From NCBI RefSeq assembly GCF_029227915.1, contig NC_079883.1, positions 16,928,001 through 16,992,000 on the forward strand: a stretch of DNA of 64,000 nucleotides. The letters run 5' to 3'. Both the position numbers and the translations under genes were made by a program. Origin of the DNA: Hydractinia symbiolongicarpus (taxonomy: Eukaryota; Cnidaria; Hydrozoa; Anthoathecata; Hydractiniidae). This document shows, piece after piece, positions 19,184-32,136 of this stretch (position 1 is its first letter; the number at the start of each line of letters is the position of its first letter). The notes below the pieces were generated by a model that did not search any database, had not been told where the DNA came from, and worked only from the letters and a program-made list of their open reading frames with translations.

Positions 19184-20934
19184 ATCTTCCTGGTTTTGCT
19201 CTCCCAACAGTTTTCTATCGGGATGAGTAGACTTTCAAAATCTGCATAAATTGCAAACGGCACCTTAAATTGCATCTGACCATCCTGGTATTTCAACCAT
19301 TTTTCACTTTCCTTTGGCATTGAAATTTTAACCGCCTCGTGATCTTTACAATAGTCATAGTGCTTATCCCTCGATTCAATTGAGTTAAATCCTGAGAGAC
19401 AGTTTAGACAAAATCAATTTTATTGCAATGCTTAGATACGAAGCTACCCAACAATCTTGGTAGGCTTTTGATGCAGGTGTAATGTGTCTTATTACCCTCT
19501 TTGATGAGCAGCAGGTTCACCTGTTTACTACGCTTGATGTTGCGGTTGCATCGTTGCAGGATATTAATATTATTTTTCGTTACATACAGCACGTTTACCC
19601 CAATACTATCATTGTTCTTTTGAAACTTACAAATATTTTTTATACTCGTTGGGAATTCTATCCCCTGCCAATTATAATGATCTTCGAATTCTCTTAGTTT
19701 GGATATCCTTTGCATATCTTTCCTGATCTCTTTATGATGCAGTGCTGCAATAACACTCCATTTGAAGCACTCCTCATCTTCACTTTTAGGGTTGATGATT
19801 GCCTTTTTATCAAAAGTCCATTTAGACAGTTCTATATAGAGGAACCTCTCGTGAGCTGAAGCTTATGGTAGTCTACATCCAAATGCATGATGCGATCAAT
19901 GCTATATCCACTCTCTGGCATGGCTAGGTTCTCTACTTGTTTTTTAATATATGAAAACGTAACATCCAATATGTCATCTATATTACTACCCTGAAAAATA
20001 GAGGTCATTTTACTACTAAATGTTTTGCCTATCCACTCATAGACTTCTTCTCCTTCTAGGTTCTCGTCTTCTGTACCCTCTTCAAATAGATTATGGATAC
20101 TACCGTCGAGGTAGTCCTCTTCAGTCCATTCTTGGACTTCATCATAAAGTGTAGGCTTTGCGACGATGCTTTTTATTTTGTTGTACAAGGCCATAATTTT
20201 CCTCTTAAAATCTTTGTAAAAATCTGTTACACGCTCTTTCAGAGGTTTAGGTATTTTCCTCTTAAAATCTTTGTAAACATCTGTTATACGCTCTTTCATA
20301 GGTTTAGGTATAGTCTTGATTAACCAATCATACCATCCTTGCATTTTACTTTTTACCACTGACCGATTCTTCGACATCTCTTGCTCTTCAAAGAGATCCA
20401 TATCCATATCCTCTAGTGTAGGCACTATTTTCATAGGTCTGACCACCTTTCTAAATGTTTTTATTTTTTTCCATAATATCCACATAGTAAGCTGCACTTT
20501 AGCAGACTTCATATGTTTCACCTGTTCCTCAATCAATTTTTTTAAACCGGGCTTCACCATAGCAATATATCAATCAACGTCGGTTTTGTTAATGCCAGGT
20601 ATATGAAAGCTTTTGAAGTATTATGCATCGCATGTTTATACTCTTAGGGTGTGAGGTCAGGATTGTCGTTGGTCGCGTCATCTTCAAGATCTATATCCTC
20701 GGGTGCTGGCACTATCGTCACAGACTTGACAGCTTTTCTTGATTTTGTTGATCTTAGTGGTCTCTGAGGTGTTTCCAATAAAGAGATAAGATCAGCCTTT
20801 AGTAGTCTAGAGTAGCAACTTAAACCGCGACTTTTTGCAATTTCACGCAATTCTTTAACAGTTTTTGCGTTCATCTTTATTATAGATTTTTGAGTTGGAT
20901 TTTTTATTTCTCCGGACATTTCTGATGCAGTCAT
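19184..20934 (-). pseudogene. Second Maverick-type PolB, N-terminal part with SAP domain
   Basis: The frame starts at 20934 with a SAP-like helix pair (KTVKELREIAKSRGLSCYSR, then LLKADLISLL), stops at 20644, and resumes (20560-19832) with a charged helical region containing two PK-P-KERVTDFYKDFKRKI repeats. The next segment begins IMHLDVDYHKLQL-RGSS and leads to ECFKWSVIAALHH, NNDSIGVNVLYV, a zinc-finger-like region with SRDKHYDYCKDHEAV, and FAIYADFESL, an Exo I motif. From memory this order is typical of a distinct cnidarian Maverick polymerase family. The polymerase domain proper is missing: the gene is cut at 19183 by a transposon-like end. Confidence 0.6.
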
Positions 20935-21400
20935 TTATTTATACGAAAAATTTTTGTCAATACTTTTTTTGACGATCTTTTTAAAAAAACCTTGAAAAGA
21001 CTCGTGGTCACCTCAGACCTGTGATGCTGGAAATTCAACAATGTTCATCGATATGCGTAAACTACGACAGAATTTGACCTAGAATATCAAAGGAAATAAG
21101 TCGGTGCCGAGAGGTTCATCGATGTCATTCATATGCAATAGTATTTGACATAGAATATTAATGGATATACGTCCGAGGCGGAGATTCAACGATATTAACG
21201 ATTTTCGTGAGGTGCGCAAATATTTTTGAAAAATAATACCTCTGGAAGACTTTCTCAAGCAGATCGATTACATTGGTGAATCCCCGATGTAATCGATCTG
21301 CGTAACATATATATATTTAAAATAGGGTATCAAAGTAGTTTTGAGGTGAAGATTCATTGATTTTAATGATTTGCGTGAGGTGCATCAGAACGAACATTTA
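20935..21400. repeat. Diverged tandem repeats and a hairpin right of the Maverick
   Basis: Units of roughly 85-170 bp recur: a block with GATTCAACGATATTAACGAT and GTGAGGTGCG near 21170-21215 is repeated as GATTCATTGATTTTAATGAT and GTGAGGTGC near 21350-21385, with earlier relatives at 21030 and 21110. A hairpin with 15-bp perfect arms (21259-21273 and 21287-21301, GCAGATCGATTACAT) sits between. This could be the element's terminal region. Confidence 0.45.
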
Positions 21401-21456
21401 GTAATCTCTCAACTTGGCTGGAACTCGACGACAAAAGTATTAATGTTCTTAAATCC

Positions 21457-21636
21457 ATGGATATAATGTCCGTTTCCCCTGTAAGTGCAGTCTTGCAGAC
21501 TTGCTTCATCCGTGCTCTGTCAGCATTCCCCTCTGCATTAATTGAGGATGGCATGGCTGGATTTCTTTTAAAAAACATGGTTACCAAAAACGAAGGTGCC
21601 AGGCAATTGAGATTCATGTCTTCGTATTTCTTTTAA
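21457..21636 (+). CDS. Unrecognised short coding-like ORF
   Basis: The frame is open upstream to about 21390 and runs through ATG 21457 to TAA 21636. It encodes SVSPVSAVLQTCFIRALSAF and ALIEDGMAGFLLKNMVTKN. Composition is less AT-rich than the flanks and the peptide looks helical and globular, so it may be an exon or a transposon relic. No family was recognised. Confidence 0.25.
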   Translation: MDIMSVSPVSAVLQTCFIRALSAFPSALIEDGMAGFLLKNMVTKNEGARQLRFMSSYFF

Positions 21637-22626
21637 CTAAGTCAGGAGTTGGTGAATTAGCTAGGATGGTCAGGTTGGCCATGAACAGACTGACTCATGG
21701 ATCAGGGCTATTTAATAATTCTGTAATGTACATAAATGGAAGTGTTTGACCAAGAAGAGCATTTATCAAACTTTTTTCCTACGAACATTAAAATCGAGCT
21801 GGTTAAAAAAAATGATTTTGAGGGCTGTAACGGTCGCAATTTCTAATTTTTTTATTATTTTTTTAAGAATGATAAGAATTCTTAGGATCAGAATTAAGAA
21901 CATCTTTAGAATATACCCAGGCTATTATTTTTACCAAAAACAAATCTGTAAATGTCCTCCCTATTACGTTCGAATGTGCTGAAATAGGTGATTATCCGCA
22001 TACCCGCATAGAAGGCTTACAGTGTCCCCTAAGATCTCCAGCTGATTGGATATAGTTACATATACAACCTTTATTTAAACATTCAACTTAATATTAAAGA
22101 CTTTACGTTCATCGGTGTTTCCTCCAAGCTATCACATCCATCACTGAAACCTTGGCCATCTTCATAACCAAATGTATCCTCAAAACCTTAAAAAAAGGAA
22201 TAATGGTTAACTAAGAAATAATATGACGAGATAGCGACATCAAATTCACTTCAATGTTGTTGTCTATAAATGTGATTTCTTCTTCAGTTTTAGTTGAAAA
22301 TTTCAAAGAATATTTTATATTTAAAAGCTCACTGTGAGTTGTTATTTAAATAGTTTTTCACAACTTGAGAAAGTGAATGTGACAGTATGGTAAAAGATGG
22401 TAAAAAGAATTTTAATTTGATTGATGATTCCAAAGCACTTATTTAAATTTATTAATTCTGAAACTTGCTTACGTAGCAGACTCTGTTTTGTAGCTTTTAG
22501 GTGCTAGTTTAGCTATAGCTAGCTAAGTAAAAGTCTCAATTTACATAATTTAGCACACCAGCTTGCTCACTATTTATCCATTATATTGCTGTTTTATGTT
22601 ATCAATCTTGAGCTTATATTTTAATC
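21637..22626. other. Non-coding AT-rich DNA
   Basis: No gene signal. TAGC-type tetramers occur near 22500-22530. Nothing else stands out. Confidence 0.3.
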
Positions 22627-22821
22627 ATGAGTTTAACCAGGGTGGATGCTACTACTGCAAAAATATACTTCTGGAAAAAAACTTTAAAAAGTTGCTATCC
22701 ATCTATCCCAAACTCAGAAGCAACAAAATGTAATGTGTGTTTAGCCGAGAAGATAGAAATCGCTTTGTATGATACAAACAAATTACTTAAAAAACGATCA
22801 GAACTAATATCTAAAATGTAG
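22627..22821 (+). pseudogene. C-terminal relic of a retroelement reverse transcriptase
   Basis: This 64-codon frame contains TKCNVCLAEKIEIALYD followed by NKLLKKRSELISKM. The pattern C-x-x-C-L-x-E-K-x-x-I followed by LLxKRSELxSKC is what I recall at the very C-terminus of cnidarian reverse-transcriptase proteins encoded by non-LTR-like elements. Here the last Cys is Met and the frame ends at once. The rest of the element is missing. Confidence 0.4.
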
Positions 22822-23425
22822 GCATATAAATAAATATAAACTTTTACAAAAGGACACTAAGGGCTAGGAGATTTGACGTTACTGATACCATTACATTCTA
22901 TTTTGATAGAGATATTGTTTTTACAGTTTGTCATTTTTTGAAAAAAATTTGTTTTAATGTTTTCAGCATGTGTATCTTTGTCAAAATTGTTATTCTGTGA
23001 AATGGTCTATTGGCGTATCAGAAAATGGCTTTATTCAGACAGTCAGAAACTAGTTTACAATAACATATTTTTTAGCTATATCTCATCAAACCAGTCTAAA
23101 AAGATATCATACCAAATTTCAGGTCAATTTTCAAGTTTTACTAAATTCATATATAAATCTTTAAGCTTAAATGAAACATGCTGTTTTTAGAAATTACTAA
23201 TGCTGATGGAGGGAATGCAGGCTGCATGATTTGCAATAGTTTTTTTCAAACTTTGGTACATTTACCACCTAAGACAGTATATTGCAGTGATTAGCCTGCT
23301 AAAAAAAATACACAATGGGCCAGTAACAATATTTTAAAAGCCACATATTTTTAGGTGTGTCTGAGATGTTGTTACATTCCATAACCTAATAAGAATTGCG
23401 GTAATTATTTATCCTATTTGCAGTG
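22822..23425. other. Non-coding AT-rich DNA
   Basis: No coding frame of interest or recognisable repeat ends. Confidence 0.3.
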
Positions 23426-25835
23426 CTGGAATCAGGACATCTAACATCGTGGACCACGTATATTTGCGTTGCTGACACAATAGTTGAATTTTTTAGCATA
23501 GTGACAGATTCATCGTGGGGTCGACTTTCACGATGCATCGTGATTTTTTCACTCTACATCGTGACCGTTATGGTACATCTTTAAACATTATAATAATCAC
23601 TTAATTAATGTCATGAGAGAATAACATCATTAATTATAAATTATTGTTTTTTTGTTTTGTTTTAAATCAAATATATTTTCGTCATCGTATGTTCTTTCAT
23701 GTTTATTTCTGAAATCCAAGTTTCATATGAATTAAATTTGTCTTGTTTTTGTGAAATTCGCCCTGACTAGATGTCCTCAATAAAGTCGATCTTTCCTAAT
23801 ACATCCTCTTTAGCTGCTGTCTATTTTATCCTGCTTGTACTGATGCTCTATATGGTAGCTGATGGAAAACACACAAATTATGCACATAAAGCCAAATTCG
23901 CGAAGATAATTTAGCATATGGGTTTGTTGGAAGCAGTCAACTTTAGAATTGAAAAAAGGTGTGTCTTAAGAATAATGATTATGACGACACTATTGGAACG
24001 CACAATGGACTTTGTGTCACGTTCTGCAAAGTCCAACTCCTCCTTTTGTTTCTAAAGAAAAGAGCTGAACTTTGTTGCTATGAAAGTTCAAAAATTCAAA
24101 GAGCTATAAGAATAATAACATTATTTTTAAAACTTTAAGGTAGGCAAAGTGTAGTAATCTTGAATTTGTCAATACAGATTTAGTAGCTGTTGGTAGCTAT
24201 TTTCGAGAATATGAATTACGTTTGTTTTATAGAACTACGTCTAAATTTAAATGAGGCCAGAGTTTAAAACTGTTCTTATTATGCTTTGGACCTAACAATC
24301 GTAAACTTTTTCTTTTAGCTTATCAGACCCGAGAACAAGGCGTTAATTAATAAATTTTTCTTGTTGTCCTACGTTTTGGCCTAACACCTGTCTATAAATA
24401 TTTTCATAAATTTTAATTTGTTTGATTTATTTTCCTGCGAATTTTAAAAAAATAATGTGAAATTAAAAAATCACACCACAATTAGTAATAACTAAACATA
24501 AAATTATTTTGTTTCTTTCTACGTCCTAATTCATTTATTGCGTCTACACTTGGGCCATTGTTCTTCTTCTTGCTAAACACTCATCATGTGAATTTAAAAA
24601 ACATTCAGTTGTTGTTTTCCTTTTGTGCTGCTACAGTTACTTGTAGCTTTATCCTTCTCTGTAAACATTTGCATGCCTAGATTTTTAGCGAAATTCTTAA
24701 TAGATTTCAACATTTACGAAAGCTTGTCTTTTCCCATTACAATCTTTCACATCACCTACTATGGGGAGATCATTCGCACAAAATGTTGAAGAAGTAATGA
24801 TGATTTAATTGTGTCAGTGGAACTTAATCTAAGTAACTTGTCAGATGTGTCAGGTTGGAATAACGACACTCAAGACTTCTGATCAACTTTTTTTTGTTGG
24901 AAATTGGTTGGGAAACACTTTGATGGTGATGCATAAAACATCTTGTTGGCGTCCAACAAGGTTAATTTTCCAATAATGCGCTCCTGATTCGATATAAGAT
25001 GATGCAAAAGTACTTGCATGTAAGCATATTACTTTTTAGCTCTTCATTTTGTTTGGACAAGATGGAATTTTGTGGCATCAAACTCGATAAATACGCGCTA
25101 TGATATTGCTGTGTCATTGTGATATCATGGTTTGGCAGCTTGTCAACCTAAATAAATTACTTTAAAATTGCAGCATGTTTTTAAAATTTTCATGCAGAAA
25201 CGGTGCATTTACGTTTGTATCTTAACAGAAATAACACAATATTTTTGTACTCTATTTTTATATGTACCGACTACACATCAAATTATTGACAAAGAATCTC
25301 CTTTTAACATCCACTTGATTTACCTCAGATATTTAGCGAGAATGTGTTACTTGCAGTTACGGCAGTCAATCACTTTTCCACATAATTATTGCTTCAGACA
25401 TATTTCTGCTTGTTTTTTAATAACATTCATTCAAAACTCATTCAGCGTGATTCCTTTTTATTAATGAAAAAAGAAGGTAACGTACAGCAGCTTGTCTCTA
25501 ACTTTTCTTGCGAAAATTTGATATATATTTTAAAACTTGCAAAAAAAATATTTACCGTTGACTTATTATCACTAATGAAAATATATTACAAAATGCAAAA
25601 GAATTTTTAAATGTAAAAAAACAAAGAGATTATACGCAACTGTTGTTTAATATTTTTAATGTTATTCACGATCCATTGCGACAATCACGATTGGTGACGA
25701 TTGTGATTTTGATCCATCACGACTATCGAGAAATTCTTTTCTAACATTTATTCTATCGCGCTGGTCAGGATTGGATCGCAGAACGTTTGTGTCACACATG
25801 ATACGCACTCAGGATGTTAAGTGTCCTGATTCCAG
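23426..25835. mobile_element. 2.4-kb non-autonomous inverted-repeat transposon
   Basis: The left end CTGGAATCAGGACATCTAAC (23426 on) is matched in inverted form by the right end (25835 leftwards), which reads CTGGAATCAGGACACTTAAC. Inside each end are several CATCGTGA/TCACGATG words (left: 23447, 23511, 23532, 23563; right: 25667-25725). Such subterminal repeats are typical transposase-binding sites. The interior has no open frame of note. The target duplication is unclear. Confidence 0.6.
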
Positions 25836-27957
25836 TATGCCAGGGTGAGTAAAATCACCCTACCCATTGTTTGTTGAAATTAGCCCATTCAGAATGAAAT
25901 TCTGGTTTCAGGCATTCTAAATGATGGGACACGTGTAACACAACCCAAAAAAGGCATAAATTTTATTTAGAACCTATCTAATTTATTTCAATCATGAAAA
26001 TTCTTTAATGTTTTTTGCGTCTTGTCAAAACTGATGTGCTGTCAAAAATTGTTTATCAGTGTCCTGAAAACAGTTAAAGTCGGGAACTCAGGGACTATGA
26101 TAAAAATGGACATTTTTTGGCTCAATTTCATCAAAACAGTTTAAAAACATGCTATACACCAAGTTTCGAGTCATTATTTCAATTTTCACAAAAAATACGA
26201 ATTATATTTTTAGCAAAAGTATGGTTTTAAATAACATGTGCGTTTTTTATAGCATTGACTTTGAGAGGCACTTTTACCTTATACCCCTTTTAAAACACGT
26301 ACTCACACGTTTCTTGTTAATGTATCCAAATAAAATAAAAAAATTATCCTTCAACTAATTTTGGGCTGCTTCCCTTATTACGTATTATGTAGCATACTCC
26401 ATATTGAATGGCTTTTTCAGGGTTAAGAACACAGGTTCTAAATTTAGTAAATAGACAAAACAACTTTTAAAAGGCTGCTTTAACATTATGCAAGGTTTGA
26501 TTTGCTTAGATCAAGCAGTTGCCAAGATATTAAGAGCAGGTTAATTAAGCCCACCCCAACAATCAAGCATGAATAGGGTCAATATAAGACATCAATGTAT
26601 CATGATTATTAGTTTTGATATTAAATATCGTCTTCCTCCAATAAAAAAACCCTGCAAAATCTTTGAAAATAATGTTAAGCAATATCTATCTGACCTAACT
26701 AGGTAGCTAAATTTTGGATATTCAGTGGATTAATATACTTAAAAAAATTCAGCTAGCTAACCTTAAACCATCTCAACATTCAGTAGTGGTTCTAGCTAGC
26801 TATTTTTCACTGTGAGTCATGAGGAAAATGACAGCAACTGGATATCACAAAGAATAAGAAGATAGCTAGCTAACTGCATTTAGTTGTGTGTACAGTATGC
26901 ATTTTTTTTAAAAATTATATACAAGTGCCTATTGGTATGTATCTATCTATGTAACGAAATACAAAAATTTACTTTTCCTTTTTGCTTGTTGCGTTATTTC
27001 TGTAGGTTTAACCAAGGGTTTCATGACAAGTTAATCAATTTTTTGTTCTAGGTCCAAATGGGCTAAGTGTAAAACGGTTGTATATTTACTGATTTGTCCC
27101 AGATGCTAATGGTTGCTTCAAACATGTATCTTTTTCATTGCTCAAACAGCAGACACCTATCAGAAAATTAGTGATGTAGATTAATAATAAGGATTTGTGG
27201 AGGACAGCACATTTAATGTTTTTTTAAAAAGTTTTTTTAGCCTGTTTATTTTCATATTAATCAAGAATCAGAGACCAGATTTGAACCTCTCATATAATTT
27301 GCAAGACAAATTATAATACTTATAAATTCTATGTAATGTTTTTGTCTTCAGAGTAGTCGTTGGTTATGGTAGGCCAGTGATTTCTATATCAAATAGAACA
27401 TGACAACATTTGTATGGGAATACTTTGCTCTCGTCACAGCCATTCTAATTCGCGTCGGCACACAACAAATGCCAAGGTGAATGCCGAGTTGATTTTAAAA
27501 AACAAACAAGTTCACGTTAGCAAAATTTTGCAGAGGCAAATTTTTTCTTTGCAATTTATAGAATCCTTCAACTGCCTTGAATCTATTGTAAATAAATAAA
27601 AAGTATAGCCAGATAGAAAAGTGATAAAAAGTCTTCCTTACATGCAAGGTTAATAAAAAACATAAAAGTGGTTGCTGAGCATTTTGAATGCAATGTGAAC
27701 AAGCTGGCCGACGTCAGGTAAAAGTGTGTGTCACTGCTTTTGCTAACATGAAATTGTAGATTGCAGAGGCGAATAATAAAAACGAAAATTCACTTCAATT
27801 TTTGCCAACGCGAAAAATATTAAATTACAAAGGTTGAATCATAACAAAAAGTAGGTGCTGTGCCAAGACTACTGTTCCTACAGCTCTGCAAAAGAACAAC
27901 CAAGCAGGAATGCTTCTTAATTTTATATTATTATCTTAAAAAATAAAATAATGTCTT
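25836..27957. other. Non-coding AT-rich DNA
   Basis: Nothing coding was supported. AGCTAGCTA tetramer clusters occur near 26700-26870. Short open frames at 26149 and 27414 have no coding features. Confidence 0.3.
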
Positions 27958-28133
27958 CTACTTGAACTTTGGGTAAGAACTAAAGATACCTTTGTCAATT
28001 ATATCTTGCTCTTCACTGGAAGGATCCTTTAGCAAAGCAGAAATTCTGTCTATATTATTTATATGACTAACAGGGATGAGTGTACATGACATTTCGTTTA
28101 TTCTAACAAGTCTAAAAAACAATAATTGGAAAC
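27958..28133 (-). CDS. Possible terminal exon, unrecognised
   Basis: In minus sense an acceptor-like TTGTTTTTTAG precedes an open stretch with RINEMSCTLIPVSHINNIDR and ALLKDPSSEEQDIIDKGIF, ending at a TAG (27958-27960). The peptide looks ordinary and soluble. It may be a last exon of a host gene or of a transposon. No homologue was recognised. Confidence 0.25.
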
Positions 28134-29727
28134 ACAGATGATGGATTATCAAGAACAATAGCAGTGGCACTGTCCCAATTTAAAAGGAAGTTTTCCTTAT
28201 TTGTTTATTAAGCGCTTAATACTTTTTTGTGTAACAAATACCCTAATATATATGTCTTACAAGCAAAATATCAAAAAATAAAGTTTAAAGAAGAAAAAAA
28301 ACGTGCAACAGAAAATTCACTCTTTCTTATTGATTTTAAGAATGCCAACCACCAGTGGTTAGCCGACAATGTATGCAATATACCAGCATTAAAGAAGACC
28401 CAAAACACAAAATTTATTAGCACATACTCCAATGGTACATATTTTTGTATTAATTTCTAATGCTAGGTTTCCAAATCTTTTATGGGGAATTTTACACTTC
28501 AGCATAAACACGATTAAGCTTAAACGCTATAATGGGACCTTGGGTAGGGGCACCCTTGAACAGATTTTTTTTACATCACTTATTGATAAGTGTAGGAATT
28601 TGGTGACTTTTCTTAATGTCTCTAGGAAAAGTCACTAAATTACAGTTGCCATAACACAACATTTTAGGACGAAATTGGAACTTTTGCAGACCTTATTTTT
28701 CTGATTTTTTTCTAAAAAAGCAAATAAATCACCACAATATCTGGACTTCTTGAGGACGATTAAAACGATGTTTAAAAAGGTATTTTATTTGAAACATAAT
28801 TTCGAGCATGATTGCTTTACATGCTTGGGAAAACACATTCTACAGTTAACAATTTTTTTCTTAGGAAATAACTAAAATGAAAGACTAAGAAACACTACAT
28901 CTGCTTGTTGCAAAGAGAATGACAGATTTTAAAATTTTAAAAATTTCAATTGCGGTTTTGCAAAATTTCTTCACAGAAAACGTAAATATATAATTTTTTG
29001 TTTTGTAAATCAGTTTCATCATTTTTTTATTACAACTTTCATCATTTTTTTATTACAACTTTAATGATTGTTATCTCATACTCATCTTAACAAGGCAATG
29101 TGCATGCAACATTTCATGTTTGTAGCTCTTTACATTTGGAAGATTTATGGGAAGGCTTAAAGGTCCACTTTTAATAGAGTTAACCCAAATATATTTGGGG
29201 GATGTTTGTTTGCCTGCTTCTGTTAACAGCTATTTGGGAAAGCCTATAATGTAAAAATAAAAACATTACAATATTCTACCCTGGCATTCAAGTTTCTACT
29301 GTGTCAAGTTCAGTTATAGTAAGTTTGAGTGCAACAGCTAATCCTAATGCTACAACTGTTATTTCGACTAGTTTTTCAATAAAAGAGTAGGGTATGCCTA
29401 CAGGTGACTTAATGACACCATACAACATTATTAACCTTGATAAAACCCAAAGTGTTCCAATGGATGAAAAACAATGTAGGCATCTATCAGGTAGCTTCAG
29501 ATGGGCAGAAAAAGAAGCTACTTAAAACTCATCCCAAAGCAAAATAACGAGCACTGTTTAAATAGTTGACGACCAAATTCAGTTACACTGGATTTAAAAA
29601 ATAATATCAACTTCAAATAACTTTCCAATACAGGATAGAAAATATATAGAGAACAGACAAGGGATAAGGAGTTTTCAGGAAATGAATGCAAGGCTTGCAG
29701 ATTGTTAACATTTGTGATGTTGTTGTT
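28134..29727. other. Non-coding AT-rich DNA
   Basis: One plus-strand frame (28227-28460) has a lysine-rich peptide with KNANHQWLADNVCNIPALKK, which might be a relic, but no family could be named. A short direct repeat TTTCATCATTTTTTTATTAC lies at about 29016 and 29038. Otherwise empty. Confidence 0.3.
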
Positions 29728-30395
29728 AGTACTATTGAGGCCTTATGTCCTCCTAAATTTTCAACATTGCACAACAATGCAACCCACACTTACCACTTTT
29801 TTGTAAAAAAGGCTAAAAAAGCAAAATGAAAAAATGTCACATTATTTTTAACCAGCCTCTGCATTGTGTTCTTAGTTGTTGAAAATTTGCTCTCTAGAAA
29901 AATCGGCCACTTTTATTTTAAAAGCATATTTTTAGAACAATAGAACTGCATACTTTGTATTTTCAAAAATACCAATTTCTTATTTTTTAAAAATATTAAA
30001 ATAAGAAAGAATAATTTTGAATAATTTTGGACATGTTTTGTTCGAAGTAAAACTTTATTTTTTAGCTTTGTAATATCACATCGTCATTATTTTAAAACAC
30101 AATACATCAATGTTTACATGAGCATGTTGTAGTTTTTTAGAACGAAATAATAACTTGATGACATCTTTGTATAACCAAATAAGGCAAACTATTTTCTTAA
30201 CTTTATAACAATATACGACGGGGTCTTTTTTTCGACAACTAAGAACACAATGCAGATGCTGGTTAAAAATAATATGACATTTTTTTTATTTTGCTTTTTT
30301 AGCCTTTTTTACAAAAAAGTGGTAAGTGTGGGTTGCATTGTTGTGCAGTGTTGAAAATTTAGGAGGACATAAGACCTCAATAGTACTAACAACTC
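29728..30395. repeat. ~150-bp inverted repeat with 360-bp spacer
   Basis: 29728-29880 is the near-exact reverse complement of 30243-30395 (both contain AGGAGGACATAAG/CTTATGTCCTCCT and GCTAAAAAAGCAAAA in opposite senses). The spacer begins with GCTCTCTAGAAAAATCGGCC near 29891. This is a degenerate form of the terminus of the satellite-bearing element at 14671, followed by similar AT-rich words. The right arm doubles as the left end of the large transposon described at 30243. Confidence 0.7.
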
Positions 30396-30959
30396 CATTA
30401 GTTTGAATTCTGGAATTAGGTGTTATTTTGTGGGTTACAGCTGTTTTTTGATCCTGAATTTTGATGTAACCCACAGAAGGGACAAAATTTTCAATTAACA
30501 TAAAAGACAGTGGGTTGTGATGTTTAATACTTATTATTTCAACTCACATAATTAGGTGTGCACTTTTCTGATGTTTTAAGTGTGTTTTAGTTGGTTACAT
30601 TTTGGGTATAAGAAACATATTTTGATTATTACTGTTCTTGTAACCCACATTATTCAGAAGTAAGCAATGTTGCATAACAATAAAAAGTATTACAATGTAT
30701 AGGCTAATAACAGTTATTATCAATACAATTTCTTCTGACTAGAATTAGGTGTGTTTATGTGGGTTACAGGAACAAAGAATCACAAAACTTAAAAAAAAAA
30801 AACGCTATTTGCAAATGTTTTTTATAATAAATTAACTTGTATGTTTCCTGCTTCATAACACTAAGAAAAAAAAATTTAAAGGTTTTCACTTTTTGCTGTG
30901 ATATTGTGGGTTACAGTGCTTTTATTTAAGCTTTTTTAATCAAATATTAATGAACTATA

Positions 30960-31696
30960 TCTCTATAATAATACAGAAACTGTGTCTGTCCGTAACAGGC
31001 AGAGTGGATGTGTTCATTTTCTTTTGATGTTGCCGAAAAATGCATATCTAATATGTTAAATTTTCTGACGTTACAGCGCGATGTCAGTAACACTACTTAA
31101 CGTCAATATCCTATATTAAATTAATGAAGCCATTATAGTGCACATAAAACTTTAGGGGCAAATAATTTGGAAACGAGGTGGTGATGTCAAAGATTTTTCA
31201 TCGCATAGGTAACTAGGGACTACCTAGGACCAAATTGGGTATTTTTTCCAAACCTGGGTCCCCAAATACGTTTCGGAATGAATGGATTGATGACGTCATC
31301 AAAAAAACTTCAAACCCTAACATCTCTGCAACCAATTGTTAAAGATACATGATCCTATACATTTTCTTGACCAGCGCTTCAAGATCTATACGTTGGGCAA
31401 CGGGTAAACAAAGTTAAATAAAAATAATTTTCGTATTTTCGCAGGGCCTTGCTGACATCAGCAAATTTTTGAACCTTTATATCTCCTCAACCGTTTATCA
31501 AAAGCACATGATTCTATACATTATTTTGATCAGAGTTTCGAGCACTACACAATAGTGGAAACGGATAAATAAATTTCCAAGAAAAGATATTTTGTGTATT
31601 AACTGGTCCTTGCAGATGCCATCAAAATTTAAGTGTTGGTTTTCTTTTTCAATGTTCCCCTGCCAAGTGGATTTTTCCACGGGCTATATCGATTAG
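30960..31696 (+). mobile_element. Short non-autonomous Helitron
   Basis: The 5' end is TCTCTATAATAATAC (30960), preceded by A. The 3' end has the hairpin AAGTGG-ATTTTT-CCACGG followed by GGGCTATATCGATTAG and then T. Helitron rules (5' TC, 3' hairpin then CTRR, insertion between A and T) are met except that the last four bases are TTAG instead of CTAG, a mutation. No Rep/helicase coding. It is inserted in the left subterminal part of the large transposon. Confidence 0.75.
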
Positions 31697-32136
31697 TTAC
31701 ACAATAAAACTAACAAACTATCTAGATATTTCTAGGACTCTTTATAAAACTTGGAAACTGAGCGAAAACTACTATAAACCACATGAACTAAAGTTAATGA
31801 CTCTAACAAATTAGGCAACTTTTAAATAACTAAAGAACTACTGTCATATATGGCTAAAACCATTCTGTATGTCAGTAAAGTCATTGTTGGCAATTTCGTA
31901 GCTTTTTTTTCCTTTTGTGATGTTGACGAAAGGGTAAACGATACACTCTTTGTAAAAAAAGGTGACTTTTTTTACTTAACTTGTATGTTTTCTTATTATA
32001 TGCGTCACTCAAGTATTCAAAAAAGTTTCCTGCAATGTAATATACGCCATCCGCTACCTTGTTCCCATAGTCGTCATAGTATTCTTATGATTAATGCATG
32101 TATCATCAATAACTTTTACAAACCAAACGGTATCAA

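Noticed and set aside
26700-26880. AGCTAGCTA clusters as a regulatory element
   Set aside because: The same tetramers recur at 22.5, 51.7, 59.4 and 61.9 kb without consistent context; they look like simple-sequence background.
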